Translations under genes and position numbers: made by a program | Notes under the pieces: generated by a model | The model's database searches: none | What the model saw: only the letters and a program-made list of their open reading frames with translations | What the model was told of the DNA's origin: nothing | Assembly: GCA_028274465.1 (NCBI GenBank) | Contig: CM051457.1 | Coordinates: 107,383,982 to 107,447,981 of the forward strand | Direction of reading: 5' to 3' | From: Plantago ovata | Taxonomy: Eukaryota > Streptophyta > Magnoliopsida > Lamiales > Plantaginaceae | DNA length: 64,000 bases | Shown: positions 38,141 to 50,000 of the stretch, in pieces | How the letters are laid out: the number at the start of each line of letters is the position of its first letter | Numbering within the stretch: the first letter of the stretch is position 1

Positions 38141-38647
38141 GATGATGAATACCCGGATTCACGGGCGTTGGGTTGGGCCGAAGAGGCCGCGCTACACGGC
38201 TAGGGGCCGAGGGGATGGGGCGTCCGAGTAAGGACTTGGGGAGGAAGTTTTATTGTTTTCCTTTTATTTTACATATCTAGTTAGAGTCGGTCAACTTATT
38301 GGTTAAGCAAAGGTTATGAGATAGATTTTAGGAGTGATTGGATTACCTAAATCTTACCTGATTCTGCCTTATCGGTTAGGAGCAGAACTTGGTCAGCAAG
38401 TCGTATCTTTACTATTTAAGCATTGTACTTCTTTATTATTTTTCATAGTTGAATATTGATTGGAGTCGTAACTCTGGAGCTCTTTAGCTTAGCCTCTCTT
38501 TAGCGTCATCTCGAGGTAATTAACTCTTTAGTTATTGCGTCGTAGGTAGAATACTCTTTAGTAATTTGCTTGTCTAGTACGTGATCGTGCTAGAGATTTA
38601 TTCTTTTTTGCAATTACTACGTCTATCAGTTTGGGGATCTATCAGCT
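38141..38647 (+). repeat. 5' LTR-like region of Ty3 remnant
   Basis: Non-coding DNA ending in CTATCA just before GCTTGGTATCAGAGC. A TATTTAAG box at about 38410 could be the LTR promoter. The left half is GC-rich (GGGTTGGGCCGAAGAGGCC). The left border is a guess because no second LTR is available for comparison. Confidence 0.5.
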
Positions 38648-38731
38648 TGGTATCAGAGCTTGGTTTGAAGAGTCCTAAACTTACGCTTCCGCACTAGAAC
38701 GATCCGACCTCAACAAGAAAGAAGGAACACG

Positions 38732-39427
38732 ATGAACCCAAACATCAACCGCCGATCCGATATGGGGACGGGGCGCGGCCGTGCCTTGGAGGGTGACCGA
38801 TCCGGGCAAGTTCGTTGGGGTGACATTGGCATCAAGGATGTTTGGACCCGGGAAGAGCAAGACGATTTCATGAAGGAATTGCAATCTTGGGGACGAGGAG
38901 GCTCCAAGCGAAAGCGCCCGGAGCAGCAGCAGCCGCCGCGGCCAACACGACCGGCACTGCAACCGCGCGCGCACCAGGCGCCGCATCAGCCACGACCGAA
39001 CCATGGACCATGGGCGATTTCGGCGGATGGCTCGGGGCTGAATGGCGAGAAACATGGGCTAGGGTTTAGTCACGGGCTCACTGGTTATGGGCCTCAAGGG
39101 GGAACGGGGCTTGGGTTAGGCTTTGGATGTGGGCTTGATCCGTTCAAGGCCATCGAGGAAGAGGATCCAATGGAGAAGGAAATCAACGCAATTTTTACAC
39201 ACTATGAGGCTCTCTATCAGGATGGGGTTGGTAGTGGTACCAGTTTCAGCAGCCCTGCTCGTCCGTATCAAAGTAGCAAGAGGTACGGGGACACGGTCAC
39301 ACCTTCCCGCAATGACGACAAGTCGGGAAACAAGGTGACATACGATGATGACCCTTATGAAGTAACACATGTGGTGATTGAAGCACCTGACGGTAGCTGG
39401 AGCCTTAGCAAAAATAATCGGGAATAA
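38732..39427 (+). pseudogene. Ty3 remnant ORF A (gag-like leader)
   Basis: A 231-residue open frame starting MNPNINRRSDMGTGRGRALE. It is rich in Arg, Gly and Pro in its first third and acidic later. A gag capsid core and zinc knuckle are not visible. It ends at a stop 70 bases before ORF B starts, in a different frame, so the original polyprotein is broken here. Much more GC-rich than the surrounding DNA. Function not recognised beyond its place in the element. Confidence 0.5.
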
Positions 39428-39496
39428 TCTGGAAAAAAGGTTTGCTTTGGGCCAAGGTGCCATGCAAACGAAGTTGATGCAGAATGGGCTCGTGGT

Positions 39497-40588
39497 ATGG
39501 ATTGGTCTCACCTATGTGCAACCTGCAGAACTGTTGTGGACAACCTGTTCAATGTTATGGGCAAGCTAAAAGAGGTTGAGTTGCTACCAAAACCCAAGTG
39601 GGATCCGGAAGGACCACATAGAGAGGATAATATGATCCGTTTGAGTTGGGAAGAGGGACAGTGGAAAGTCGAAGACCGAAAAGAGAATGCTGGGATATCG
39701 GAAGGTTGGGGAATCGACACTAAGGCTAGTGCGCCAACGTCCATCCAAGTGCTTGGAGCAAGTAAGGACGAGTCATCAGAAGAGGAGACCGAGGAACAAC
39801 TCCAAGAGATCCGAGAGATGATGCGCCTAAGGAAACCAAAGTCGTTTGTGGACTATGTGGTTTATGGTACCTCCAAGGGAAGCATGGGATCATCATCCAA
39901 GAGAAACAATGGAGGCAAGGTAACCCTACGATACATGGGAGTAGGGAACGATCCCGATGCTTTTAGGGTACCTGGTCACCTAGGGTTTCGTCGGCGCCCG
40001 GTATGTGTGCTAGTTGATAGTGGCATTACTCGGAACTTTATCACAGCAGCATATGTTCGCAGGTACGGTTGGGCGTGTGTGGGATATCCGGTGGATATCA
40101 CGGTCATTACGGCTAGCGGTCAGTCACTTACATGTCACTGGAGGTTCAACGCTGTCAGATTAGTTATCCATGGCAATACCTACCATGTGACTTTATATGA
40201 GCTATCAGAATTTCAGACTGAAGAACACGTAGTGTTGGGGGTACCTTGGTTGGCAAGTCATAAGTCCGTAGTGATGGATGGCAACGCCAAGAGTCTTCAA
40301 GTAGGCGATGATCTGCGCATCATCTCGTGCTTAGAATTTGATGAAAGAGCATTGAGGGAAGAAAGACCTTCTAAAGCAAGTCTAGAGATTGGATGTGGGC
40401 GCCAGTGCGAGAAAGGACCACAAGTTCGACCCGCACCCAAGCAGCTCGAAATGTTTGCATCAGAACCGTTGACTTTTGTGGGAATGCTTGGAGGAACAAT
40501 GGTTTCAGTTCTCATCAATTCAGGTGCAAGTCTTAATTTCATAGAAACTGAAGTCGTAAAACAGTTGGGATGGCCAAATGGGCAATAA
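39497..40588 (+). pseudogene. Ty3 remnant ORF B with two retropepsin-like active-site segments
   Basis: A 363-residue open frame. Residues about 90-115 are acidic (SSEEETEEQLQEIREMM). A retropepsin-like segment follows: PVCVLVDSGITRNFI, with the DSG triad where the family has D-S/T-G-A, then HVVLGVPWLASHKSVVMD. A second one starts near the end: MVSVLINSGASLNFIETEVV, with Asn replacing the catalytic Asp. The frame ends at WPNGQ and the rest of the second domain continues in ORF C. Loss of the Asp in copy two and of the usual Ala after DSG in copy one argues against active protease. Confidence 0.65.
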
Positions 40589-40663
40589 ACCGTGGGGTTG
40601 AGGGTGTGAACGACTGGGGGAGGCACAACTAAGATTGGAAAAAAGTACGAGGGGGTAAAGCTA

Positions 40664-41266
40664 ATGATGCAACATGTTAATTTTGAGCTTATTGTGCACA
40701 TCATGAAGGGAGAACAGAAAGATGTGACATTGGGGATGCCTTGGCTCCGTTCAGTAGGGCCCGTAATCTTCCACTTCCGTGCTCGTACTATGTCTTTGCT
40801 TTGCGAAAAGCGTTTGTGCCGCATTCGCGCTTTGCGCTACTATGGAGTTGGTCTCCCGCCACCAGATGAGGAACAAGAACTATGCGCTGCTAAGCTACTC
40901 AATGCGCGGGAAATGCCGGTAGTTGGGGAAGTACTATTCGAATCTCCGGAAAAGGTGGTTACTGGACACCAGAGCTCGACCTTTTTGTACCTTGAGAGTG
41001 TCTTTGAGCCTCAAATGAAGCTCAAGGCGGGAAAAGAGGTAGTTGAGATACCCGAGATCGCGGAGTTGATCCGTACCTATGAGGGTGAACAAGCTAGGCT
41101 CGATACGGCTTATGGAGAGTTTGGAAGTGCAAGGCGCCCGGCAACACACAGGTCTCAAGGAATCATGCGTAAGAGAGGAATGAACCTTGAGGACAAGGTT
41201 CGATTTGAGGGAGCGGTGATGATGAATATTATCCCGACTTCTAATGTCTTCTCTAATCGGTGTTAA
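40664..41266 (+). pseudogene. Ty3 remnant ORF C (end of second retropepsin, polyprotein tail)
   Basis: A 200-residue open frame. It starts with the second half of a retropepsin-like domain (KDVTLGMPWLRSVGPVIFHF) and ends with MNLEDKVRFEGAVMMN. The join from protease to this tail, with nothing of reverse transcriptase or integrase between them, marks a large internal deletion. A stop and frame change separate it from ORF B (40589-40663). Confidence 0.6.
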
Positions 41267-41269
41267 AAC

Positions 41270-42166
41270 GTGTTCGAAGTTATATAATCATTAAGTGCAC
41301 ACTAATGAATCAAAACAGAATATGCAAGTTGGAGGGAAATTTAAATTTCTGAAATGACAAAAATGCCCCCATATGTGATGAAAAAACAACATAAGATGTA
41401 AGGGTACAAAGGTAAATACCAAAAGGTAGTTATAACTACCTTTGCACATGTTTCGAAATCCATCGCACATATTCGAAATACATCCCAAATTCCTCCTCAA
41501 CCAAACGAGGTATTTCATTTCAAATCCCTGGAAATCTCTGTTTGTGGAAAATCAACCAAACAACTTGCGGAGGGATTTGACACACTCAAATCCCTCTTCC
41601 AGCCCAAATAAGCCACTGGACTCAAATCCCTCTTCTGAAATCTCAGAATTTGTCATTCTGAACCACACTTACACTGGGATATAATTTTGCCGCACCAATT
41701 CAATTAACATACCCCACGAAGTTACGTGTGTGAGCTTTCACTTTCCAAGTTTTCGAGTGCAGCCAGCTAAGAAATGCATCTTCATCGCCTCTACTTCTTA
41801 CAGAGATAAAAATAAATAAAAAAAGCGAAAATAAATTTCGAAAACTTACACAAGAAAGAAATTATACACTATCTCAAACCAAAGCAGAAGAAACAATGGA
41901 TTTCAATCCCAAATAACAAAGCAATCTATCAATTTCGGAGTTTTGTTAGCAGTTAATCGTCTCTTCTCCAATCTCCATAACCTCCAAAAATACCAACCTA
42001 TCAGATTCCCCTTCTTCTCAGGTGATTTTCTTCAATCCCATCTTATTTTTCTGCTCTCAGTCACACAACAACATGGCATTTGCTTTCCTTATCGCTACCA
42101 TTAACTGCTCTCCCTTGTCACGGTGAAAATGGTTTGTTTCATAATGGTTTACTAGCTATTACTTGT
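41270..42166. other. Intergenic stretch
   Basis: AT-rich, with repeated TCAAATCCCT words at about 41520-41640 but no clear unit structure. No coding exon was recognised. Confidence 0.4.
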
Positions 42167-42174
42167 GTTGGACT

Positions 42175-42970
42175 CAGGTCCGGCTTAAGCATATTGAGGC
42201 CCCATGCCAAATTTTCAGAGTGGGCCCAACTAACATATTATTATATATCATTCTAGATCTTTAACTTAATTATTGCGGTGCAGTAAATTAATTTTTAGAA
42301 AACTAAGAAGGTATACTTGATTACAATGATTATCAAAATCACTTCTACCAACTAATTAGTCCTATATTCTAGCTAAAATCTCATAAATTCCATAATATTA
42401 GAGATCATTCTCACATCTTTGAAATAATTATTGTAGCCGCTATAAATTAGTCATTTACCAAACATATTGATATCTCACACTCTATATATATATACACTTG
42501 AGTACAATGATATTACTTCCACCAAGGTCCGAGCCGTCTTACCTTATCAAGCCTGCTACGAACCAATGAAATACATGATGCCAATTACGAAAAAGATAAT
42601 ATTTATGAGGCCTATGTCAAAACTTCAAAATATTTACCATAGAAAGAAAATAAAATGATATAGTAAATTTCAAATGTCAATTTGGTGTAGATTTTCCACA
42701 ACTCCCAATTGATAAAGAATCGAAATCAGAATCGCATAATAGAAGATTTTGAAGTCGCAGTAAACTCTACTCTAGGAAGAGAATGGGATTTCTTTTGGAT
42801 GAAAGGGCTTTTAGGGGATACTTTTGACCTTCCATGTACGATCGTCTAGAATAAGCAAAGGAAGTGCAACTTTCTAATTCAATATTAGAACTCTTTTGTA
42901 AATTCAGAGGCCCCAAAATTTTTGAGGCCTAGGCGGTTGAACATACCGCATGGGCTCAGAGCCGGCCCTG
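42175..42970. mobile_element. Non-autonomous hAT element with 8-base target duplication
   Basis: The left end is CAGGTCCGGCTTAAGC and the right end is GGCTCAGAGCCGGCCCTG, giving inverted ends CAGGxCCGGCT. The element is flanked on both sides by GTTGGACT (42167-42174 and 42971-42978), an exact 8-base target duplication as expected of hAT transposition. Subterminal GAGGCCCC words occur near both ends. The 796-base interior is AT-rich and has no transposase frame. Confidence 0.92.
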
Positions 42971-43288
42971 GTTGGACTCTACCTGTTAGGTGTAAGTTTG
43001 TATCTATAGATTGTAACTTCATATGGGAGACTGCTTGAGTGAATGAATGAATGATACTGGAGATTGTAAGCTGGATTGTATAAGTTCATATGGGAGACTG
43101 TTAAGTTTATGTCATTGTTGTTGTTGTGATGTGTGTGTTAGTACTAGTTATTTCTCTTTCAGGTCTACTAATAAACTATGTTTTCAAGTTGGATGTTGAA
43201 TCTGCTTGCATAATGTTCCTAGAGTTTTATTACTACATGTTGAATCTCAAAGATTCTTTGAAGCACTGCAATATGTAATTTCCTGCCT

Positions 43289-44468
43289 CAATGGTAAATG
43301 TGTTGGCATTGGAATTCCATCCTGTCTCTTATCGAGATATATTTAAGGACTGGAGCCAATTATCCAAAATGTTACAATGGGCAAATGATGGGAAGATTTC
43401 TTGGGGTGAGGTTCAACAATATTTGGATAAAGTGAGCCTCAGTAGTCCAAATCCTTATAGTATTTAGCTAAAAGAGATTATTAATAAGACTAGTATTACC
43501 CTTTTATTACGGGAGAGTCTCCGAGAAAACAGCCAAAGATCGGTTCCTAAGAAAGAAGAAATGTTTGAGATAAAAGTTGAGGAAGAAATATCGGATGATA
43601 AAGTAAGTCTAGTTGATATTGAAGATATGAATGATGGGAGAATATTAAGGGCTAGCATGAATTGTAGTTCAGCCCGTGTAGTGATTCGGGTGATGGAGCT
43701 TCTGGAAACTTTCCCTGGGGGATTGATTGTTGCGATGTTTTGGAGCAAAAGAACAAGCCTAATGATGATAAGATATTGGCTGATGCTAATTACTTGGCAT
43801 CGGAATCGTACCTGGCTATAAATCGTTTCAGCAAGGCTCTCCCATTCTGCTAGAAAGCTTTGGAGATTTACAAGAAAGGTCCAGGTAATAAGTTGGTGCA
43901 GGAAATGATTACGAGTCGTCTTGGCTTGATATATGGTTCATTAGGTGAAGACGAGATGGCACATGAAGTTATAAAGTCTTCAAATGAAGTTATAAAGTTG
44001 AAGTCTTCAAATCAGTCATTGGACAATGTTGAAAAGGTTCAAGTTTGCCAATTGAAGATTGACATAGGCAACACATTGATAGGTTTGGGCAAGACAACTG
44101 AAGCGTTTGAGATAGTGAAGTCTGTGATCAAAACTGATGGTGTTGATGAAATTAGTCGAGCCAAGGCTTACATCACCCTTGCTGATATATATTGTAAGAT
44201 GAATAAGTTAGCTGATGCTATTAAACTTGGCTCTAAACCTTTTGTGGAGAGAGTTGGGGCAATTGATTGTGGTTTTGAACTTGTCTCGAAAATTTTCGTG
44301 GCACTGAAAGACTACAAATCTGTTGTAAGTGTGACAAGGAAATTTTTGGCACTTCTAGACGTTTCACAGTATCAGAAAGCAGACGCATATAAAAGACTTA
44401 AAGGTTTGATTCAGTTTTGCGAGATTGGAATTCCAGATGACTCTTTGGGTCATGCTCACCCAGAGTAA
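43289..44468 (+). pseudogene. Broken TPR-repeat protein gene (kinesin-light-chain-type repeats)
   Basis: One protein can be followed through three breaks. It starts at MVNVLALEFHPVSYRDIFKD (43292) and meets a stop at 43465-43467. It continues through LKEIINKTSITLLLRESL and EISDDKVSLVDIEDMNDGRI, then shifts frame near 43715-43735, continuing as DCCDVLEQKNKP..LADANYLASESYLAINRFSKALPF. A stop TAG at 43849-43851 follows directly before KALEIYKK. A 202-residue open stretch (43860-44468) then reads through TPR-like helices such as AEDEMAHEVIKSSN-type and SRAKAYITLADIYCKMNKLA segments. Absence of introns over about 1.2 kb could mean a processed copy. Family assignment (TPR, KLC-like) is from memory of the pattern ALPFC.KALEIYKK. 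Confidence 0.6.
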
Positions 44469-45798
44469 GCAGTTGCCCTGATGGGGAAGGTAATGTTGTG
44501 TTCCTTCTTCTATTAATATGTTAAACTGCATCTTTCAATAAAGTATAATAAACGTAAACCATGCACCTCTCCTTTCTCACTTTAAACTGAATTCCACTAG
44601 AGTGTCTCCAACTAGACCATAATTTTCATACCGAGATATAGAATATAGGTGGCCGTGTATTCATGTACTTTGAAGGTATTGATCGGTCGATCTCGTTACT
44701 TCTTGTGCTGATAATTAGGGTTTGGCAATTTGTTCGTGGATTTTAGCTATTTTGTTGAACTCTGAAACTGTTTGATTAATGATTATGTTGCTTTTGTGTT
44801 TTTGAATCATCTGTTCAAACTATAACTATTATAATGTATATTGACTTTGTTCTGTAGGCCACTAGTTATATGATTCTATGCTTAATTGTGTTGCATACAA
44901 CTGTTGTACAATTTGTAATTATGCTAGTTGGCTATTGTTTCTGTGCTGGTTTCGATTTGTTTGGGTTAAGTCTCTGTGTTGTAAATGTGTATGGTGAAGT
45001 GAGCTGGTTGATTAATGCTATGCTTAATCGTGTTTCTTTCACTAGAAAGTGATATGAAAATAGCATTCATATTGGATTGTTGGATTGCCATCGTAGAAGA
45101 GCAACATAATCGGTAGAATCTAATTATATGTAAAACTGTTTATATGTATGAACTATAGTTTATGGAACTAGTGTTGATGCGGTATATGGGTCGAGTTTAT
45201 GATCTTTCCTTCAATCATGTTAGGTGATTATAGTTTATCTTCCAGGGGAGTTCATTCCATACATATTATGATTCATTTTGGTGCAGTGCAACTCGACAGA
45301 GCATCTCAATTGATTTATATCACTTAGCTGCTTCATGTTAGTGATGCTAATCTATGTATTAAGCTCAAATGTTTTAGTATCCTTCTCAAGCATAGAATGA
45401 TATGGATTGCTTTACAAAGTTTAACGCCCATACCTGTTTATTTCATTGATTAATAGTGTAGTATAATTTGGATATCTAAGTTTTCCCTGACGTGAACTTG
45501 AACATATAAAGCCTATTCAAACTCTGGCAGTGTTGCTTGTGAACTGGTTCTTGTTTCAGATGTGTCATTTTCTATTTGAACTGCATAACAATTGCGTTTA
45601 CTGTTAGTTGAAATGGGTTTAGGGTGATGTATGCTCAATCATTAATCAATGTTTTGTAATGTTACTGTCTTTTTTTTTTTTACATTAACAATCAACCAAT
45701 CCTGTTTTCTTTAATTTGATATTTACTTTGTCATCTTATTCTTAAGTTTGCGAATCCAGTGATTCTTATTTATGCTTTTTTCTTTTCTTCATATGTAG

Positions 45799-45948
45799 GA
45801 TCTGCTGTCACTGGACCCATCGGAAAGGAATGTGCTGACCTATGGCCTAGGATTGGCAATGCTGCAAATGCAATTGTTTAAGCATTCGGAGTTTTCTGCC
45901 TTATCAAACTGTTATGATCTTTATTTTTCGTTTAGACTTGGTTGCTAA
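45799..45948 (+). pseudogene. Exon-like segment, unassigned
   Basis: After an acceptor-like TATGTAG the frame [20 protein letters not shown] runs open for 49 codons to a stop. It has protein-like composition but no partner exon was found; it might be a last exon of the broken TPR gene upstream. Weak call. Confidence 0.2.
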
Positions 45949-46488
45949 ATTTGATGTGGTTTTGTAGAACACAATCTCTTATGGTTTCATTTAGAGTTCG
46001 CCTGTCATTTTGTCATGTGAGATAGAAAGTTAAAACTCTTGTGCTTGAATTTTCCGAGTACGTAGTGTTTGTTTTATTTCATCGTGTTCAGATTCTGTTC
46101 TTAACATCTGTTGAGATTGGGGGTTTCTTATTTCTTGCGAGTAGTTTTTGTGGAAACTGAAAATTGAAGTTTAGTGGTTGCTCCATATTTTTTTGTCTGC
46201 ATTGGACATGTAGAGTGTAATGTTTATTATTACCCATATCCAGGGTCAGGGTTTGCCGAAACAAGCAAAATATCCAGCCACTTGGGCCATATGCCATCCC
46301 CTAAACCAATTTAATTTATCTTTTCAACCAATATGTTTAGGCACTGATCTTGCAAGGACAGATCATACAAAGAAATCAAAGTAGACTCTGAATAATACTC
46401 CTATGCAACAAGAAGATACCAAGCTTGATCTTAAACTTGACTTGGGCTTAAAAGTTTTGAAAGGGAGAAGTCTCAGTCAAAGACCTGA

Positions 46489-46518
46489 GGCGTACGCTAC
46501 AGACGACCAGCGTACGCC
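46489..46518. repeat. Perfect 10-base inverted repeat (hairpin)
   Basis: GGCGTACGCT and its exact complement AGCGTACGCC are separated by ten bases. The arms are GC-rich in AT-rich surroundings. No poly-T tail follows, so it is not an obvious Pol III terminator; function unknown. Confidence 0.8.
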
Positions 46519-47069
46519 AGAAGACCCAACGTATGTTAAATATGAATGGTTTATAATTTTTGCGGCTTCTTTGCAACAAAAGTTTACTCTTCCTAGCCGA
46601 ATGACAATTAAGTCGGAGCGTGTGTCTGGGATTTTAGTCTGGCTTCTTTGTTAAGAATTTGGAATTTTCTTTTAAAATTTTAATTATAGAAAAGGGTGTT
46701 GTGCTGGGATTTTTTGAAAACACGGTTGTTGGCACTTGGCAGTAATAAACTCCATTTTCAAGCCCAAGACATTTTTTTGCACTTCAAGGAGGAGAACTCA
46801 AAAGTTATAAACTGAACATTGATCTCATACAAATCATTTAAACTGAACAGCAACAAATAATAGTAATGTGATCAATTCATGTGAGTGAATATGACATATT
46901 TCAACAGCTTAAAATATACAATTGCCATCGTCTGTTGCTTGCTACACACAGCCAGCCAGAGAATCTGTTTTCTCATCCCCAGCTATAAAGTGATGGGATC
47001 CTAGAGGACTGGAAACCCTTTAAAACCGCATGCGTTATGCTACAATCAATATATTCGCTACCATTGCTG

Positions 47070-50000
47070 CTACTTATCATCAAAGGTTAAAGAATTGAGT
47101 CTTCTTGTTCTTTGATCAAGCTCTGCCATCACTGCTGGCTCCTGCTTTTTCCTCTGCTTTGTTATAGTGTTGGATGCCATTAACCCGATCTTATCAAACG
47201 CAACCTATAGACATGGTGCAAAAACAATCAATGTATTAGCAGCATCTTAGAATTGCATTATCTATATAACGTGCATTCATGTGAAATTCATGCACGCACA
47301 AAAGAGAATGAAAAAATTCTTGTCAAACGCTACGTATAGACATTGTTTCACAGAGGAGTGCTAATGTGTGAAATGGTTCCCTTAAATTCATGCAAGCACA
47401 AAAGAGAATGAAAAAGAAAAGAAAAGACATGCGATTTAGTCTAACAAGCATCAAGTGAACTTAGGAAATGATACAGGATAATTACCGTGAACAATTCATC
47501 AGGATCAAAGAGGTGATGTGTAGTTCTCTGTATAACATTTATCACATCTCCAACTTGATTTGTAACCAGCAACTCTTCCTCATTCATCTGCATTCAGCAG
47601 CACAAGTTTTTATCAATCTTCCACATTAGTGCCTTTTGCAACCACAATTCCTTGGATGATTTTGTTCTAATGTTACCTTGAAAATTGCTAATGCTACATT
47701 AAATAAAACCGTTGCCCCTTCATAGAATAGAACATCCCATATGCGCAGGGTTGTCTGGAAAATAAAATGCAGAAATTGTGTGAGTAATGAACTAACTAAA
47801 CCATTCCTGTCCAGCTATTTTCATGGTTAACAGTGGATGATAGACAAGTATAAGCAACAAACCTCGGACGGCAAGCTTTTGGAAAAGAGGCATAAGAACC
47901 ATTCAGTGCAAACAAGAGAAACGTCGAACTCGATAGCATCCAAATGAGCAGCCACTCTGCAAAAACAAACCTCTTTCTCTAAACATACTAATCAACAGAA
48001 ATATTTGATAAAGAAAACAGCTACATATACATTGGAAATTGAATGAGGAAGACCTCTGACACTTTTTGGACAGGAGATCTCTGAAAACTCTTTGTTCAAC
48101 ATGGCATCCCGATAAGTTATTTGTGTAACAATCGTTTACTAAAACATCTTCAAGTAGAACAGAAAGCATCCAGAATGCATCTTCTTCAGTTTTCATCACA
48201 AGCAACAGCAACGCAGCAACATAATTTAAACCCTGCACCAAATCAACATAGGTGAGCTAGACCAAACTTCACGAAGAACAGAATAGAGTTTATTCCTAGA
48301 ATGAAAAAGACAATTCACCTGACAATAACCAACATCCGAGTCACGGAAAGAATACCCAACAAGAACACGCCTTAGAGCAGCATGCCCCGCAGGAGTGTCT
48401 AACCATGGGTGACCAGGAAACGTTCGCGGAAGGTCCTGCACCAATAATGTTACAACAGACATGACTATGAACACAACAACAAACTAATAAAAAACTAGAA
48501 AAAAGATGATTAAACCATATTCAAACTGATCGTACATCATGGTTACTTTCTTTCTAGCCAAGCTTTACGTTATGCAATTTCAGCAAGTACACGACTGTGT
48601 GAGTGGCTATATAAAATTCTTGAACAGTAGCTTCTGAATGACTATGCAAACCTCAAACCCAGGATTGTTACCATTACATCACACACCAAATGGGTTGCAA
48701 TAACATATTTCGAGTTTTTCTCCAAGCCAGGTGCCGATCTAGGATAATACTTCAACAATCAGAGGTAATGTTCGGCATTTTTGCTAATCATTTACATCAA
48801 AGAATCACCGCACACAGTACTCTTTCCCCTCTCCCATTTTTTTTATTACTCTTCTGTGAAGTGTATGAATATGAATATTGCAAACAAAGAACACACGAAG
48901 AAGATTAACAAATTCCAGCATCACCAAATTTGCGTAGCTAAGGATATGGACAGCTAACTATACTTTTCTGTATATTGAATATAAAGGCCACTGAGTGAAT
49001 CTACGGTTTTCTACGAGAATGTCCCAAATTGCATATTTGACAGACATTAAGCATTCATAAGTTTCATAAATACAGAATAAACAAGCAACCTGGTATAAGA
49101 GGGAAAGAGTAACACATCTATCTACTAATAGAAACACTCCAATTGTCCTCACTGATTCTAGGATAACCATCATCATCATCATCATCATCAAGTGGTATAG
49201 AATTTTTCAATCTTGTTCCATCTATCTATCTATAACAAACAAACGATGATGATTGTTGAAGATGATAATGTAAAAAGTATAGCAGCATTTAGGCATGATG
49301 TTATGTATGAAATGAATGAATGAAAACAATCGAAAAACAATAATAATAAGAAGAAGAAGAAATATACATGATCAATCTGCTTGGTAGCAATAAATTGTGA
49401 ATATACTATACTATAATATACTATAATAGGAATGGTTTATATATTCTCGAGCAGCTTTTGAGAAACAATGTGAAAAATAGCAATTTATTACTATACTATA
49501 ATATTCTTCGTGTGTTCATTCATGTATCAATTGTGTGAATATCGCAAACAAAGAACACACGAAGAAGATTAACGAATTCCACAATCATCAATTTTTCATG
49601 GCTAAGGATATGGACAGCTAACTATACTTTTCGGTGTATTGAATATAGTGAATCTACGGTTTACGAAGAGAATGTCCCAAATTGCATATTAGACAAACAT
49701 TCAGCATTCAACATCAGACCAAAAAAAAAAAAAAAAGACCATTTCATAAATACAGAATAAACAAGGAACCTGGTATAAGACGGAAAGAGTAACACATCTA
49801 CTAATAGAAACACTCCAATTGTCCTCAAATTTCTACTAATAAACTGAACACTCACTGATGCTAGGATAACCACCATCATCATCATCATCAAGTAGTATAG
49901 AATTTTTCAATCTTGTTCCATCTATCAATCTATAACAAACAAAAGATGATGATTGTTCAAGATGATAATGTAAAAAATGTAGCAGCATTTAGGCATGATG

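Larger units (their letters stand above)
38141..41266 (+). mobile_element. Ty3/gypsy-type LTR-element remnant without RT or integrase
   Basis: A 5' LTR-like region (about 38141-38647) is followed by TGGTATCAGAGC at about 38651, the initiator-Met tRNA primer site. Downstream lie three open frames: 38732-39427, 39497-40588 and 40664-41266. The coding part contains retropepsin-like segments, then ends with NLEDKVRFEGA, a motif that in related polyproteins closes the very C-terminus after integrase. Reverse transcriptase, RNase H and integrase are absent, so the centre appears deleted. No 3' LTR copy follows. The 11-base GATGATGAATA occurs at both 38141-38151 and 41218-41228. Confidence 0.75.
44470..47069. 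other. Mostly empty interval
   Basis: Apart from the exon-like piece at 45799-45948 and a hairpin at 46489-46518, no gene or element was recognised. A short open frame at 46403-46654 lacks protein character. Confidence 0.4.

Noticed and set aside
46403-46654. 83-residue open frame
   Set aside because: No family resemblance, no splice partner, no supporting context.
48958-49191. Open frames starting with poly-methionine in the TBC intron
   Set aside because: They read across CAT/ATG triplet runs in the intron duplication.
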